Below, piece after piece: positions 1 to 12,800 of a DNA stretch of 64,000 bases. A program made the translations under genes and the position numbers. The notes below the pieces were generated by a model. The model worked only from the letters and a program-made list of their open reading frames with translations. It ran no database searches and was not told the DNA's origin. Numbering within the stretch: the first letter of the stretch is position 1; the number at the start of each line of letters is the position of its first letter. The stretch spans positions 19,376,048 through 19,440,047 of the forward strand of contig OZ024884.1 of the NCBI GenBank assembly GCA_964017185.1. Direction: 5' to 3'. This DNA comes from Rugalucina vietnamica. Taxonomy: Eukaryota; Mollusca; Bivalvia; Lucinida; Lucinidae.

Positions 1-475
1 GTTTGACTTGAACCACTTTTCCTGGGCAGGCTCAGTCCTAAGCGGTTAACCAGTAATCAGATGGTCAGTCAGTAGCGTGTAAGCTGTGCCTGGAGGCACA
101 AGCAGCCCATCTATTTCTTTAGGCCCCCTATTGGCGGGGCCCTTAATAAGTTTTGTTTGTTTCAGTTGATGCTTAACGTCGCAATCAACAGCTATGGTCA
201 TGTCGGGACGTTGCCTCCATTTTATGTGACTTTTAACCAAAACTAGGATGTAATAAAACAAAAAAGTACTTCAAATAACTAACCATCCAATTTAGCTACT
301 AAGGCTTATGTATATGGAGGGTTTGACTTGAAACCACTCTTCCTTGGCAGACTCAGACCCGAGCGGATCAGATCAGTCAGTAGCGTATAAGCTTTGCCTG
401 GTGGCACAAGCAGCCCATCTATTTCTATAGGCCCCAATGGACGAGGGGTACATATTTCCACCCGGACCGTCTTGC
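1..475 (-). repeat. R1 dispersed repeats, one partial and one complete copy
   Basis: Bases 1-137 are the head half of one copy (AACCACTTTTCCTGGGCAGG, then AGGCACAAGCAGCCCATCTA). Bases about 150-475 are a complete copy on the - strand running from the TTTTGTTTGTTTCAGTTGAT tail to the head. R1 is a SINE-like family about 320 bp long with a CAAACAAA-type tail; no A/B box could be seen, so its class is uncertain. Confidence 0.8.
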
Positions 476-1300
476 AACTTAAATGTCAACCGTTATATTG
501 ATAACGTTTTAATACCAGAGGTTATTCCCCTTTTCTGAACTGGACTTACGTTCCAACAAGATGATGCTACGCCCCGGGTAGCTAGGATTACACAAAACCT
601 TTTGAATGTAAAAAGGAGTAAATGTGTTGCCGTGGCCTGTCAGCTCCCCTGATATAATGTAAGTCCAATAGAACAATTAACTTGGTCGACGTGTTACATA
701 GCGCGTCAACCTACCACAGAATGTGCCCCAGTTGTAAAGGGTTCGGTTCGACGTCTGACTTAATCAATGACTTGAAGGTGTCAAGCAGTAATTCTTGCAC
801 GGGCTTCCAATTCCAGATACTGTGTTTTAAAATACTTCTAAAACTGATCTTTTTTTTATAAACGTGAACACTAAAAATTGGATCCATATATAGTAAACTG
901 GCGTTGACGTGCAACTTAAGTTTCGAGTTCCTCTCAGTATATTATTTCAAGCATATTTTGGATGCCATGGCATCCTGATTATGGGTAAAGCTCCATACAA
1001 TGGATGCAACGTCCCGACATAACCATACCTGTTGACTGGGACGTAAAGCATCAAGCAAACAAAATAATTTTAAACGTATTATGAAATGAACGAGATAAGT
1101 ACCACAGAGAAAAGGCATTTTGGTAATGGTGGTAATACTGTGGAAGGCTGAAGATGTAAGGCTAATTTTCAGTTCTAAAAGGGCTTAGTGGTTATGGTCT
1201 CCTTTGAAGTGTTTCGTCCACAAAACTAAAATGGCCAAGAGCTTCTCGAGAAAAGCAAAAACGTTTCATTTTGTGTGTTTTGAGTTGTGGTTTATATGGA
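476..1300. other. Repeat-derived intergenic DNA
   Basis: No gene is seen. Bases about 950-1075 are an R1 tail half in + orientation, with GCAACGTCCCGACATAACC and TGTTGACTGGGACGTAAAGC. Confidence 0.6.
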
Positions 1301-1440
1301 TGGATGGTTTGACTTGAAACCACTTTTCCTGGACAGGCTCATACCTGTGGCCAGTCAGTAGCGTATAAGCTTTGCCTGGAGGGACAAGCAGCCCATCTAC
1401 TTCTTTAGGCACCAATGGGTGGACCATGTATGGACATGGC
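1300..1440 (-). repeat. R1 dispersed repeat, head half
   Basis: GTTTGACTTGAAACCACTTT, CCTGGACAGGCTC and GACAAGCAGCCCATCTACTT identify the R1 head on the - strand. Confidence 0.75.
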
Positions 1441-3930
1441 GATCACCATGGTCTAGTGACCCACTTAAACTTAAATTTCGTTTTATTCCTTTTGTAACAC
1501 AACTAAAAATAAAGTTCAGTTTAGTGTTTATATGTAAATGACAAATCTCTAACGTAGCAAACAGAAATGATGCACTACCCGGGAAAGGATCTAACCTTCC
1601 TGTCCCTGAAAGAAAAATAACCATTCCCCCAGCTCCCTTTAATGCTTTTCTTCAGATCCCTCTTCCCTGAAACCGCAAAAAAATTTGCTTGCTCTCCAGC
1701 CCCCTGAAAATTAATGACGCTTCTCCCCAGACCCCCCAAAGCCCTGGTAGGACCCCATTTAAACGCCTGGTAGGGTCCCATTTAAACGTCCATGTAACAT
1801 AGTTTGAACGGGTTACGTATCAAAAATAAGTCAAATCGTCTTATCATTTTTTGACAAGATAGGCACGACAAAGCCGACCGGACGCCGCATCATAGGACAT
1901 TAAAACTCGGCTGGTGGAGTCAGTAGGTAGGCCAAACCATTTGTACAAAATTCCTCTTTATTGACATGACGTTCCTGGTCACTCTGTATAGACACGAATT
2001 GCCGGTGCGAGTTAGTGGCTCAGGTAGGCTATATCAGATTCAAAATTTAATCTGCAAATAATCCAAAATATATAGAATCATAACAGACATGACATGAAAA
2101 ACATAAATGTAATGACGTCACTAAAGTACATGTACGTGGGCTACTAACTAGTGTATGATCCAACCACTCAACCTCATGTGTACAACCCCACACAGACCCC
2201 TGAGATACATTTATGCATCCCAGGGGCAAACAGCGGACGACATGAAACAAAGTAGTTGGATCCACCTTCACAAACATCACACAATGTAACTAGCGTAAGG
2301 CGACCTGTGATCGATCATGGATCAGTGATCGATCAACTAGTGGTTATTGGCTATTAATTCTCAAAGGATACCTGAAGTAAATCTTTTGCTAGTCTCAACT
2401 TAAAGCGCATTACATTACCTTACAAACACTAATTTAAATTTCTTTGGAAAGCTTTTTTATCTTGCATTTTCTGGCGCTTTACGAAGAGGGGGTCTTAGTT
2501 GTACTGCTTTAAAGCGGCGATTGTTGAATAAACTCTTCAAGATGAAACAACCTGCATTCGTTCCGACTGGCTACAGTTTTAACTTAACTGCATAATAAAC
2601 AAATCTGATGCACATTCCAAATTGTATAGGATAACGCTGCGATTAATGGACGATTTCTGTGATTTTCGAGCTATTTTTTCAACAGTTTTCTTTTGTTTCT
2701 ATGGGCGTTTATGCTTTTCGACCACCTGATTTCGTAGCAATATAAGGATATTGCGAGTGTAAGAACATCGCCATATAGCCGAAAAAAAGTAATCATAAAA
2801 TCATTTCATTGTATGCACTTCAGTTTTTTTACTTAGCAGTTTAACTCCTTGTTTTCCCTTTGGCAACTCGCCATATATTTTCGGGACTAAGAGCAATCGA
2901 AGACTCCTAAAATCACTAACTTTCAAGGCCCGTTTTTAATGCTTTGACTCGTTAGGCGCCGCCATGTATGTTATAGTGTTCCGCCGCTGACTTATCGGCG
3001 CACCTCGTTTTAACCCCGAGTAAGGGTATTACCATCACCAGACCCCAATGATAGAACTACACTGCCCACCACCAACCATCACCTTAACATATTTACTGTA
3101 TTTCCATCACTGAGGTTGTCCCTCCCCTTTACATATTTACAACTTGCTACTCGCCACCACTGCACCATTCTACCCAAAGTCCCTCTCCCAGATGCAGTAA
3201 TGGCGAGGGCTGTCTGAGGTGGAGGAAAGCCAGGACATATCTCGGCATACCCGGAATATGCCTGTGAAACCACCGCGTCCGCCTGGCGACAGCCAGACCA
3301 CATACATTTCGACGGGTTAATTCATTTTTATTCTGAAAAACATTTGGCCGACAACATTTGGAGAGCAAGCGAACCCGTACGAAAGTGGTATGTAGCAAAG
3401 CAAGGAACCTCCTCGCTCCTTACTGAGCTATAGCGGACGCTTGGTCAATTTCAGTTCGATGTTGTCATTGGTCAGTTAGTATTACCGCTCAGATCGATCG
3501 ACCAATCAAAAAGCGTTTAACATCAATCACGCGCCATGTTGCTGTAAACACGCACATCTTCCGGCAACATTTACTACGTCATTTTATGTTTACAACGAGG
3601 AAGGTAAAAAAAGAATCCAAAGAGATTCAATGATTCGTTTCCAGGTACATTTGTGGCATTGTATGTTTTTCGGCGTGAGCCGTCTAAGCTTAGTATTGAC
3701 CTAATTTCATTGGCACTATTTCATTGGACAAATTATGGGCCAAATGTAAATTGGACGCGAGATTTAGACGAGCCGCGAGATTTAGACGAGATCGACTATT
3801 TTTTTAGCGGGTGCATTTTTACCGGAATGGACATAATTACCGGAATGAACTACCGGAATGGACATTATACCGTAGCTTTGAGTGCTTTAACTGTATTTTG
3901 TCTGCAGTAAATGTACTTCTGGGAGACATA
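1441..3930. other. Intergenic, no gene recognised
   Basis: Short open frames here are AT/GC-neutral and lack splice or domain signals. Bases 1575-1800 contain purine/pyrimidine-rich CCCCCAGCTCCC-type simple tracts. Nothing else can be supported. Confidence 0.5.
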
Positions 3931-5480
3931 TTGTTTTTCCCCGTGCGTCTGTCCGTCTGTCTGTCTGTCCGTCACAAATCGTGTCCGCTCTATAACTTGA
4001 AAACCGTTAAAGATTTTTCAATGAAACTTGCTACACTTGTAAACCACGACAAGACGATGTGTCATGCTCAAGAACCATAACTCTAGCTTGAGTATTTTTG
4101 GAGTTATTTCCCTTTGATTATTTTCGATACAATTTCGTGTCCGCTGTATAACTTGAAAACCGTTAAAGATTTTTCAATGAAACTTGATACACTTGTAGAC
4201 CACGACGAGACAATGTGTCATGCACAAAAACCATAACTCTGGCTTGAGTATTTTTGGAGTTATTTCCCTTTGATTATTTTCGATACAATTTCGTGTCCGC
4301 TGTATAACTTGAAAACCGTTTAAGATTTTTCAATAAAACTTGGTACACTTATTGAGCATGATCAGACGATGTGTCATGCACAAGAACCATAACTCTAGCT
4401 TGAGCATTTTTGGAGTTATTTCCCTTTGATTATTTTCGATACAATTTTGTGTCCGCTGTATAACTTGAAAACCGTTAAAGATTTTTCAATGAAACTTGGT
4501 AAACTTGTAGACCACGACGAGATGATGTGTCATGCACAAGAACCATAACTCTGGCTTGAGTATTTTTGGAGTTATTTCCCTTTGATTATTTTCGATACAA
4601 TTTCGTGTCCGCTGTATAACTTGAAAACCGTTTAAGATTTTTCAATAAAACTTGGTACACTTATTGAGCATGATCAGACAATGTGTCATGCACAAGAACC
4701 ATAACTCTGGCTTGAGTATTTTATGAGTTATTTCCCTTTGATTATTTTCCATACAATTTCGTGTCCGCTTTATAACACGAAAATCGTAAGCGTTATTTCA
4801 ATGAAACTTGGTACACTTATAAAGCACGATGAGATTACGTGTCGTGCTAAAGAACCATAACTCTTGCTTTCATATCGTTGGAGTAATTTCCTTTGATTAT
4901 TTTCCATACAATTTCGTGTCCACCCTATAACTTGAAAACCGTAAGAGAAATTTCATTGAAACTTGGTACACTTATAAAGCATGATGAGACAATATAACTC
5001 TTGCTTTCATATCTTTGGAGTTATTTCCCTTTGATTATTTTTCCATACAATTTCATGTCCACTCTATAACTTGAAAACCATAAGAAATATTTCAATGAAA
5101 CTTGGTACACTTATACAGCTCGATAAGATGATGTGTCATGCTAAAGAACCATAACTCTTGCTTGCATATCTTTGGAGTTATTTCCCTTTGATTATTTTTC
5201 ATTCAATTTCGTGTCTGCTCTATAACTCAAAAACCATTAGAGATTTTTCAATGAAACATGGTACACTTATAAAGCATGATGCACAAGAATCATTACTCTT
5301 GCTTTCATATCTTTGGAGTTATTTCCCTTTGATTATTTTCCAAACACTTTCGTGCCCCCTCTATAACTTGAAAACCGTAAGAGATATTTCAATGAAACTT
5401 GGTACACTTATAAAACAGAATGACAGAATATGTGATGCACAAGAACTATAACTCTTGCTTGCATATTTTGGACATGCCCG
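3930..5480. repeat. 156-bp satellite, ten tandem copies
   Basis: Unit starts marked by CGTGTCCGCT(G/C)TATAAC occur at about 3980, 4136, 4292, 4448, 4604, 4760, 4915, 5054, 5210 and 5351: 156-bp spacing in most, with two shorter units. The unit contains AACTTGAAAACCGTTAAAGA, CATGCACAAGAACCATAACT and GGAGTTATTTCCCTTTGATT. It is preceded by a GTCTGTCTGTCTGTCTGTCC run. It has no coding potential of its own. Confidence 0.95.
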
Positions 5481-5918
5481 TAGAAAGGGGGGAGACATCA
5501 GTTTTCACATAGAAAACAAATTCTAGTTTCATCTTAGTATAGCAAAATTGACTTCCCATGGTGGTTAGGATAGCTTAGTAGGGGCCACTGTCAGAGGTTT
5601 CTATGATTAGAATATATAGAAATCACCACATGATGTGTTGTGCAGCAAAACAGGGGTGAATAGAAGTAGAAATGAGTAAAATGTGCTGGCACTGTGACAG
5701 GGACCTATAAGCATAGAGCATATCTATGTGGGTCCCTGACCTAGGCAATCCCATCGTGCGGAACACAATTTAACTGTACTTCAGAATGATTCAGTCTGTA
5801 TTATATGTTGACATGGCAAAGGTAGAAAAGCCCAGGGGTCGGCTATTCAAAATAGTAAACAAAATGTATTTACCTTGTTTATGCGTATCTGTTGAAAATT
5901 TTCATTTCTATGCATTTT
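5481..5918. other. Intergenic, nothing recognised
   Basis: Unique-looking AT-rich sequence; a GGGACCTATAAGCATAGAGC segment echoes GGGTCCCTGACC nearby but no feature is supported. Confidence 0.4.
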
Positions 5919-7590
5919 TAGCTCACCTGAGCCGAAGGCTCACAAGGTGAGCTAATAGGATGGCCATGATCCGGCGTCCGTCCGTCGTCGTCCACAATTT
6001 CAAAAATCTTCTTCTCTGAAACCGCTTGGCCGATCTAGTTGAAATTTTATGTGGAGCCTCCTTGGGTAGTGGCATTTCAAGTTTGATCGCGAAATCCAGG
6101 TCACATGACCAAGATGGCCGCCACACCCATATATGTTAAAAACCGCTCAAAAATCTTCTTCTCCAGAACCGGTGGGCCGATTTCCTCTAAACTTGGTATG
6201 TAGCATCGGGGACTTAAGCCCATCATAGTTTGACAAAATGATGACCCTTGGATGACCTTGACCTATTTTACGGCAAGGTCAAATTTGGAAACATAGGCTT
6301 TTACATGGGAAAAAGTGAAAACTATGGATTTTTTGAAAACTATTGCAGCCTGAGGCCTGAAAAGTGGTAGATGCAAACAACTAATGGAGTAGATGAAGGT
6401 ATGTGATTAATTTAGGTCAAGGTCATCTCTTGACCTTGGCCAGTCTGTCGTCCATACACACTTTTCAAAGATCTTCTTCTCTGAAATTGCTGGGCCAATC
6501 AAAGTGAAATTTTATGTGGAGCATCCATGGGTAGGGGAGACGAAAGTTTGATCGCGAAATCCAGGTCACATGACCAAGATGGCCGCCACGCCCATATATG
6601 GTAAAAACCACTCAAAAATCTTCTTCTCCAGAACCGGCAGGCCGATTTTCATGAAATTTGGTATGTAGCATTTGGGACTCCAGCCCATCATAGTTTGATA
6701 AAATGATGACCCTAGGATGACCTTGACTTATTTTACGGCAAGGTCAATTTTGGAAACATAGGCTTTTACATGTGAAAAAGTGAAAACTATGGATTTTTTG
6801 AAAACTATTGCAGCCTGATGCCTGAAAAGTGGTGGATGCAAACAACTAATGGAGTAGATGAAGGTATATGATTAATTTAGGTCAAGGTCATCTCTTGACC
6901 TTGGCCAGTCTGTCGTCCATACACACTTTTCACAGATCTTCTTCTCTGAAACTGCTGGGCCAATCAAAGTGAAATTTTATGTGGAGCATCCATGGGTAGG
7001 GGAGACGAAAGTTTGATCGTGAAATCCAGGTCACATGACCAAGATGGCTGCCACGCCCATATATGGTAAAACCACTCAAAAATCTTCTTCTCCAGAACCG
7101 GCAGGCCAATTTTCGCGAAAGTTTGTATGTAGCATTTTGGACTCCAGCCCATCATAGTTTGATCAAATGCTGACCATAGGATGACCTTGACCTATTTTGC
7201 GGCAAGGTCAATTTTGGAAACATAGGCTTTTTCATGGGAAAAGGCGAAAACAATGGATATTTTGGAAACTGTTGCAGTCTGAGACCTGAAAGTTGCTAGA
7301 TGCAGACAACTGATGGAGTCAATGAAGGTAAGTAATTAATGATGGCCAAGGTCATTTCTTGACCTTGACCCAAGGTCATTTGAATATCAAAATTAAAATT
7401 ATAGTTTTCTCAGAAATCACTGGGTTTGGAAACTATTGCAGCCTGAGACCTGAATCTTTGCAGATGCAGACAACTTATGAATTCAATAAAGGTGTGTGAG
7501 TATTCAAGGTCAAGGTCATTTCATGATGACTTAATACTCCAGGATCAGGCTTCAGGTGAGCGTTCTCAGGACCATTGGTCCTCTGGTATT
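5919..7590 (+). mobile_element. Dispersed element with 465-bp internal tandem repeats
   Basis: Its edges are inverted: TTTAGCTCACCTGAGCC at the left and CTTCAGGTGAGCGTTCTC near 7550-7568 at the right. Inside, the landmark CTCCAGAACCGG recurs at 6161, 6626 and 7090 (465 and 464 bp). Each unit carries TTTAGGTCAAGGTCATCTC followed by TTGACCTTGGCC. No transposase is visible, so it is non-autonomous. The family class was not identified. Confidence 0.8.
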
Positions 7591-8712
7591 TATCTTCAAG
7601 TAACATTCTTTATTTAATCTCTTTAAAATATCTTCGCTCCTCTTAAAGAAACTGAGTTTTTAATTTTTATTCAAGGACAGTTTGTACACAAAGCAATTAA
7701 CTATTGTTAGGACACTCACTTCTGGTAGCTACTTTGCTACATTTTGGTAAAACGCTTAATTTATGATAGCTCAGCTCCATCACATATCTCCAGTTATAAG
7801 CACATGTGTTGAGCTGCCAAGCAAAGCTTATAGTCTAGCAATGTTTCAACATTTTAAGCTTACCAGAGCCGAAAGTTCACCAGGTGAGTTTTTAGTAAAC
7901 CATGCTCTGGCATCTATTGTCTTCATTCACAATTTTAAGTTCTTGTACTAATAACCCACAGAACTAATCAAAATCAAACTTTATGTGAAGCATTCTCAGA
8001 AAGAGGACTGAAAATTGTTGAACAGGAGGACGTTAAACCAAAACAAAATGAACTATTTTTCAGTTAGGTTGCCTATTACATGTAGTGTTTTAAAATGTTT
8101 TAGTTCAACCTGTATGAAGCAAGCATATAAGGCTGTGACCACATTTATTATGTTCGAGTCAAAACGCAGAACATATTATAACCCACATCCATTTAAAGCA
8201 CGCCGATTATCTTTTTTAAAGATATTTCTTGTTAATGTTACGGCCAAATAATTTTGAAGGTTGAAGCACAGAAATGGTGATAATTTCAGAAATGATGTTA
8301 TGATTAGGGAATTTCTTGCGTTAGGGCTGTCTAACGACAAGGAACGTATTGGCGTTAAGACAGCTCTATGTTTTGGTCTACTGATTTCGATGCTTTATTT
8401 CTTTAACTCACTGAAAATTTCCGAACTGTGTTTCGTGGCTAGAGGTAAACAATAATTATTCTTTCTAAAAATTCACATACCTTCCAAGTTAGCCGCGTTT
8501 TTGGAGAGAAAAAGGTGATCGATCACTGGTCCACCTGACCCTGATTCAGGCTGTATGACAGTGGGTGTGTTAAAATGACGTCACTGAGAATGTAACGTGA
8601 TGACGTCATAAATTGACATATTGAGGTTCAAGCTTGGATATGGCATGCACATATGCTTTCTCCGATGCATGTCTGATCTACAAAAATTTATCAAACATGG
8701 CTATGTTTGATC
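7591..8712. other. Intergenic, no gene recognised
   Basis: AT-rich sequence with short frames only. Bases 8565-8612 hold two TGACGTCA octamers (AATGACGTCACTG and TGATGACGTCATAA); their significance is unknown. Bases 7855-7895 (CTTACCAGAGCCGAAAGTTC, ACCAGGTGAG) resemble the edge of the element at 5919. Confidence 0.45.
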
Positions 8713-9780
8713 TGTAACGGGATAGTCTCCCTTGTAGAATACGTTGGTGCAACGTATTAGCGGCATATTAGCGGGTAGTAATATGCAAATTAGAAACTCG
8801 AAACTTTGTGATTAGAGTAAGTGTTAGGTATATAGCGCAGTAAACCACCCTTGGTGGATGAGCATGCTTTTCCACCGACGGGGTTTCTGTGGCTTGGCTC
8901 GGCTGTTCGTTACATTTGGTGGCAGCGGTGGGATGATGACAACTGCCAGAACGGAGTTGCCTTACCCATGTAGTCCCCGGGCCAAGTCTTCTCGGAGGGG
9001 GAAGTAATGTAACGGGATAGTCTCCCTTGTAGAATACGTTGGTGCAACGCATTAGCGGCATATTAGCGGGTAGTAATATGCAAATTAGAAACTCGAAACT
9101 TAGATTTGCTATATGTGTTCCGGGAAAAAGGGTTGCATCTTCCTGTCCGAAATTAACAATCCTGACGGGCACTTTATCTCTAGCTTCAACAAGAGCCTTG
9201 GCTACCATTCCTTTCCCTGCCATGAAGCTCTTCTCATTAGGTTCAATTATGCCCAATTTACTTGATTGCAAAGGCAAACATTCACCTTGCCTTCTATAAT
9301 GGCCTCAGACATAGAAGGTATTCTAACTGTTTCCGAAACACTAATTCTGTAACACCCTATTTTCCCATCAACACTCAACTTGCATATTCTTCCTTTAACA
9401 GTTAAAATGTCCCTGTTCATATCCAATGTACAGTTATTCTTCTTGAGGAAATCTAGTCCAAGGATGCCATCCACGTCAATATCAGCTACCACCATTTCCG
9501 TCAAACAATGTATGTCATTTACGTCTACCATGACCTGCACTTTGCCCTTTACATCTATTGGGTTGCCAGATGCTGTGTACACCTCAGACTGAAATGGCTG
9601 TAGCATCATAGAACTGTTCTGACTTAACACGTCCCAGGCCTTGATTGATAATATTGACAGCGTTGCACCTGTGTCGACCAAAAATTCTGAGGGAACAGAA
9701 TTTACTTTGCAGTCAAGGTAGAGTCCTGAGATCACTGGTCCCTTTACGCTACCTGCTGGAATTGAATGAGGGCCCAATAT
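8713..9780. mobile_element. Broken Gypsy-type LTR retrotransposon fossil
   Basis: Bases 8713-8914 look like a 202-bp LTR (TGTAAC...GTTACA ends) in + orientation, followed by a primer-binding-like TGGTGGCAGCGGTGGG and short leader. The first about 90 bases of the LTR recur at 9008-9098 with only one visible difference, so the remains are fairly young. Bases about 9100-9780 carry, on the - strand, part of a polyprotein with a retropepsin (aspartic protease; motif LVDTGAT and a later ILGLDFL). The two parts face opposite ways, so the locus is rearranged or nested. It is broken, with several breaks, and lacks gag, RT, RNase H and integrase in this window. Confidence 0.8.
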
Positions 9781-9884
9781 AATGATATGTATTTTATCAG
9801 TAGGCTATATGTAGGATCAGCATTGTTTTTGTTGTCTCGAGAGCACCCAACGGCTCAACCGGGAGATTGATTTTTGTAGTTGCG

Positions 9885-9985
9885 TTTGGAGAAGTCCGGG
9901 ATCGAACCTGCGACCCCCGGCCTGGTTTACAAGCGAGTGACTTAGGTCTATCCACTGCACCACGAAGGCTTCCTGAGAAAAAATT
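9885..9985 (-). repeat. tRNA-derived SINE head
   Basis: On the - strand, CGTGGTGCAGTGGATAGACC resembles a pol III A box and GCAGGTTCGATCCCGGAC a B box at normal spacing. The flanks do not fold into a complete tRNA, so it is a SINE head rather than a tRNA gene. Confidence 0.7.
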
Positions 9986-10309
9986 AGTTTTCCCCGAACA
10001 AGTGAAATCGACGGGAAATTTTCCTTTCGATCACTTACATTTTCATAAATTAAATTAATGTAAAAGTAGTGATATCGTTTGGTAAACACACCGCTACAAA
10101 CGCGAGAAATATAACTGACGGCTCTTAGTATAGATCTGTAGAAATTTTCACAAACAAGTAAAAGAAGGCGACTGCTGCCACATGTTCTTTCAGTGCGTTT
10201 GTAGTAAACATGTTGGCCCTAATGACATGCGCCTATATCAAGATCTAGATATTGTGTTGATAATTCACATCACAGTTCATCAAATTTTGATAATGACAGG
10301 GTAGGAATT

Positions 10310-10440
10310 TGCACCCCCATTGCTTGTGAGAACTATATGTGCTGCTTGTGTCCCCAGGCACTGCTTATAACCGACCGACAGACCTGATTACTGGATAACC
10401 ACTCAGAAGGTCTGGGCCTGCCCAGGAAAAGTGGTTTAGT
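10310..10440 (+). repeat. R1 dispersed repeat, head half before the minisatellite
   Basis: It carries the R1 landmarks TGCTGCTTGTGTCCCCAGGC, GACCTGATTACTGGATAACC and GGCCTGCCCAGGAAAAGTGG, the last of which passes straight into the minisatellite. Confidence 0.85.
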
Positions 10441-12800
10441 CAAGAAGGCCTGAACCTGTCCAGGAAAAGTGGTTTAGTCAAGAAGGTCTGAACCTGTCCA
10501 GGAAAAGTGGTTTAGTCAAGAAGGTCTGAGCCCGCCAAGGAAAAGTGGTTTAGTCAAGAAGGTCTGAACCTGCCAAGAAAAAAATGGTTTGGTCAAAGTC
10601 TGAACCTGTCCAGGAAAAGTAGTTTAGTCAAGAAGGTCTGAGCCCGCCAAGGAAAAACGGTTTAGTCAAGAAGGTCTGAACCTGCCAAGAAAAAAATGGT
10701 TAGGTCTGAACCTGCCAAGGAAAAGTGGTTTAGTCAAGAAGGTCTGAACCTGCCAAGAAAAAAAATGGTTTGGTCAAAGTCTGAACCGGCCCAGGAAAAG
10801 TGGTTTAGTCAAGAAGGTCTGAGCCCGCCAAGGAAAAACGGTTTAGTCAAGAAGGTCTGAACCTGCCAAGAAAAAAATGGTTTGGTCAAAGTCTGAACCT
10901 CTCCAGGAAAAGTGGTTTAGTCAAGAAGGTCTGAGCCCGCCAAGGAAAAAAGGTTTAGTCAAGAAGGTCTGAACCTGCCAAGGAAAAGTGGTTTAGTCAA
11001 GAAGGTCTGAACCTGCCAAGGAAAAGTGGTTTAGTCAAGAAGGTCTGAGCCCGCCAAGGAAAAGTGGTTTAGTCAAGAAGGTCTGAGCCCGCCAAGGAAA
11101 AGTGGTTTAGTCAAGAAGGTCTGAACCTGCCAAGAAAAAAATGGTTTGGTCAAAGTCTGAACCTGTCCAGGAAAAGTGGTTTAGTCAAGAAGGTCTGAGC
11201 CCGCCAAGGAAAAATGGTTTAGTCAAGAAGGTCTGAACCTGTCCAGGAAAAATGGTTTAGTCAAGAAGGTCTGAGCCCGCCAAGGAAAAATGGTTTAGTC
11301 AAGAAGGTCTGAGCCTGCCAAGGAAAAGTGGTTTAGTCAAGAAGGTCTGAACCTGCCAAGGAAAAGTGGTTTAGTCAAGAAGGTCTGAGCCCGCCAAGGA
11401 AAAATGGTTTAGTCAAGAAGGTCTGAGCCCGCCAAGGAAAAATGGTTTAGTCAAGAAGGTCTGAACCTGCCAAGGAAAAGTGGTTTAGTCAAGAAGGTCT
11501 GAACCTGCCAAGGAAAAGTGGTTTAGTCAAGAAGGTCTGAGCCCGCCAAGGAAAAAGGGTTTAGTCAAGAAGGTCTGAGCCCGCCAAGGAAAAGAGGTTT
11601 AGTCAAGAAGGTCTGAACCTGTCCAGGAAAAGTGGTTTAGTCAAGAAGGTCTGAGCCCGCCAAGGAAAAAGGGTTTAGTCAAGAAGGTCTGAGCCCGCCA
11701 AGGAAAAGTGGTTTAGTCAAGAAGGTCTGAACCTGTCCAGGAAAAGTGGTTTAGTCAAGAAGGTCTGAGCCTGCCAAGAAAAAAATGGTTTGGCCAAAGT
11801 CTGAACCTGTCCAGGAAAAGTGGTTTAGTCAAGAAGGTCTGAACCTGTCCAGGAAAAGTGGTTTAGTCAAGAAGGTCTGAACCTGTCCAGGAAAATGGTT
11901 TAGTCAAGAAGGTCTGAGCCCGCCAAGGAAAAGTGGTTTAGTCAAGAAGGTCTGAACCTGTCCAGGAAAAGTGGTTTAGTCAAGAAGGTCTGAGCCCGCC
12001 AAGGAAAAGTGGTTTAGTCAAGAAGGTCTGAGCCCGCCAAGGAAAAAGGGTTTAGTCAAGAAGGTCTGAGCCCGCCAAGGAAAAGTGGTTTAGTCAAGAA
12101 GGTCTGAACCTGTCCAGGAAAAGTGGTTTAGTCAAGAAGGTCTGAGCCTGCCAAGAAAAAAATGGTTTGGCCAATGTCTGAACCTGTCCAGGAAAAGTGG
12201 TTTAGTCAAGAAGGTCTGAACCTGTCCAGGAAAAGTGGTTTAGTCAAGAAGGTCTGAACCTGTCCAGGAAATGTGGTTTAGTCAAGAAGGTCTGAGCCCG
12301 CCAAGGAAAAGTGGTTTAGTCAAGAAGGTCTGAACCTGTCCAGGAAAAGTGGTTTAGTCAAGAAGGTCTGAGCCTGCCAAGAAAAAAATGGTTTGGCCAA
12401 TGTCTGAACCTGTCCAGGAAAAGTGGTTTAGTCAAGAAGGTCTGAACCTGTCCAGGAAAAGTGGTTTAGTCAAGAAGGTCTGAACCTGTCCAGGAAAAGT
12501 GTTTTAGTCAAGAAGGTCTGAGCCCGCCAAGGAAAAGTGGTTTAGTCAAGAAGGTCTGAACCTGTCCAGGAAAAATGGTTTAGTCAAGAAGGTCTGAGCC
12601 CGCCAAGGAAAAATGGTTTAGTCAAGAAGGTCTGAACCTGCCAAGAAAAAAATGGTTAGGTCTGAACCTGTCCAGGAAAAGTGGTTTAGTCATGAAGATC
12701 TGATCTTGTCCAGGAAAAGTGGTTTAGTCATGAAGGTCTGAACCTGCCCAGGAAAAGTGGTTTAGTTAATGTCTGAACCTGCCCGGGAAAAGTGGTTCAG
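10390..12800 (+). repeat. 38-bp minisatellite, about 62 copies
   Basis: The consensus unit is CCAGGAAAAGTGGTTTAGTC plus AAGAAGGTCTGAACCTGT. Three variant classes alternate: CCTGTCCAGG, CCCGCCAAGG and a 36-bp form CCTGCCAAGAAAAAAATGG. Blocks containing the rare GAGCCTGCCAAG plus TTTGGCCAA variant recur near 11768, 12148 and 12372, so longer higher-order blocks were copied. The array lies inside an R1 repeat: the R1 head is at about 10310-10440 and the R1 tail at about 12770-12965. Confidence 0.97.

Noticed and set aside
3653-5451. Several open frames across the satellite
   Set aside because: They are the repeat unit read through in frame; the same wording recurs every 156 bp.
10390-12800. CRISPR-like array of regular repeats
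   Set aside because: Units are contiguous 38-bp minisatellite copies with no spacers, in animal DNA.
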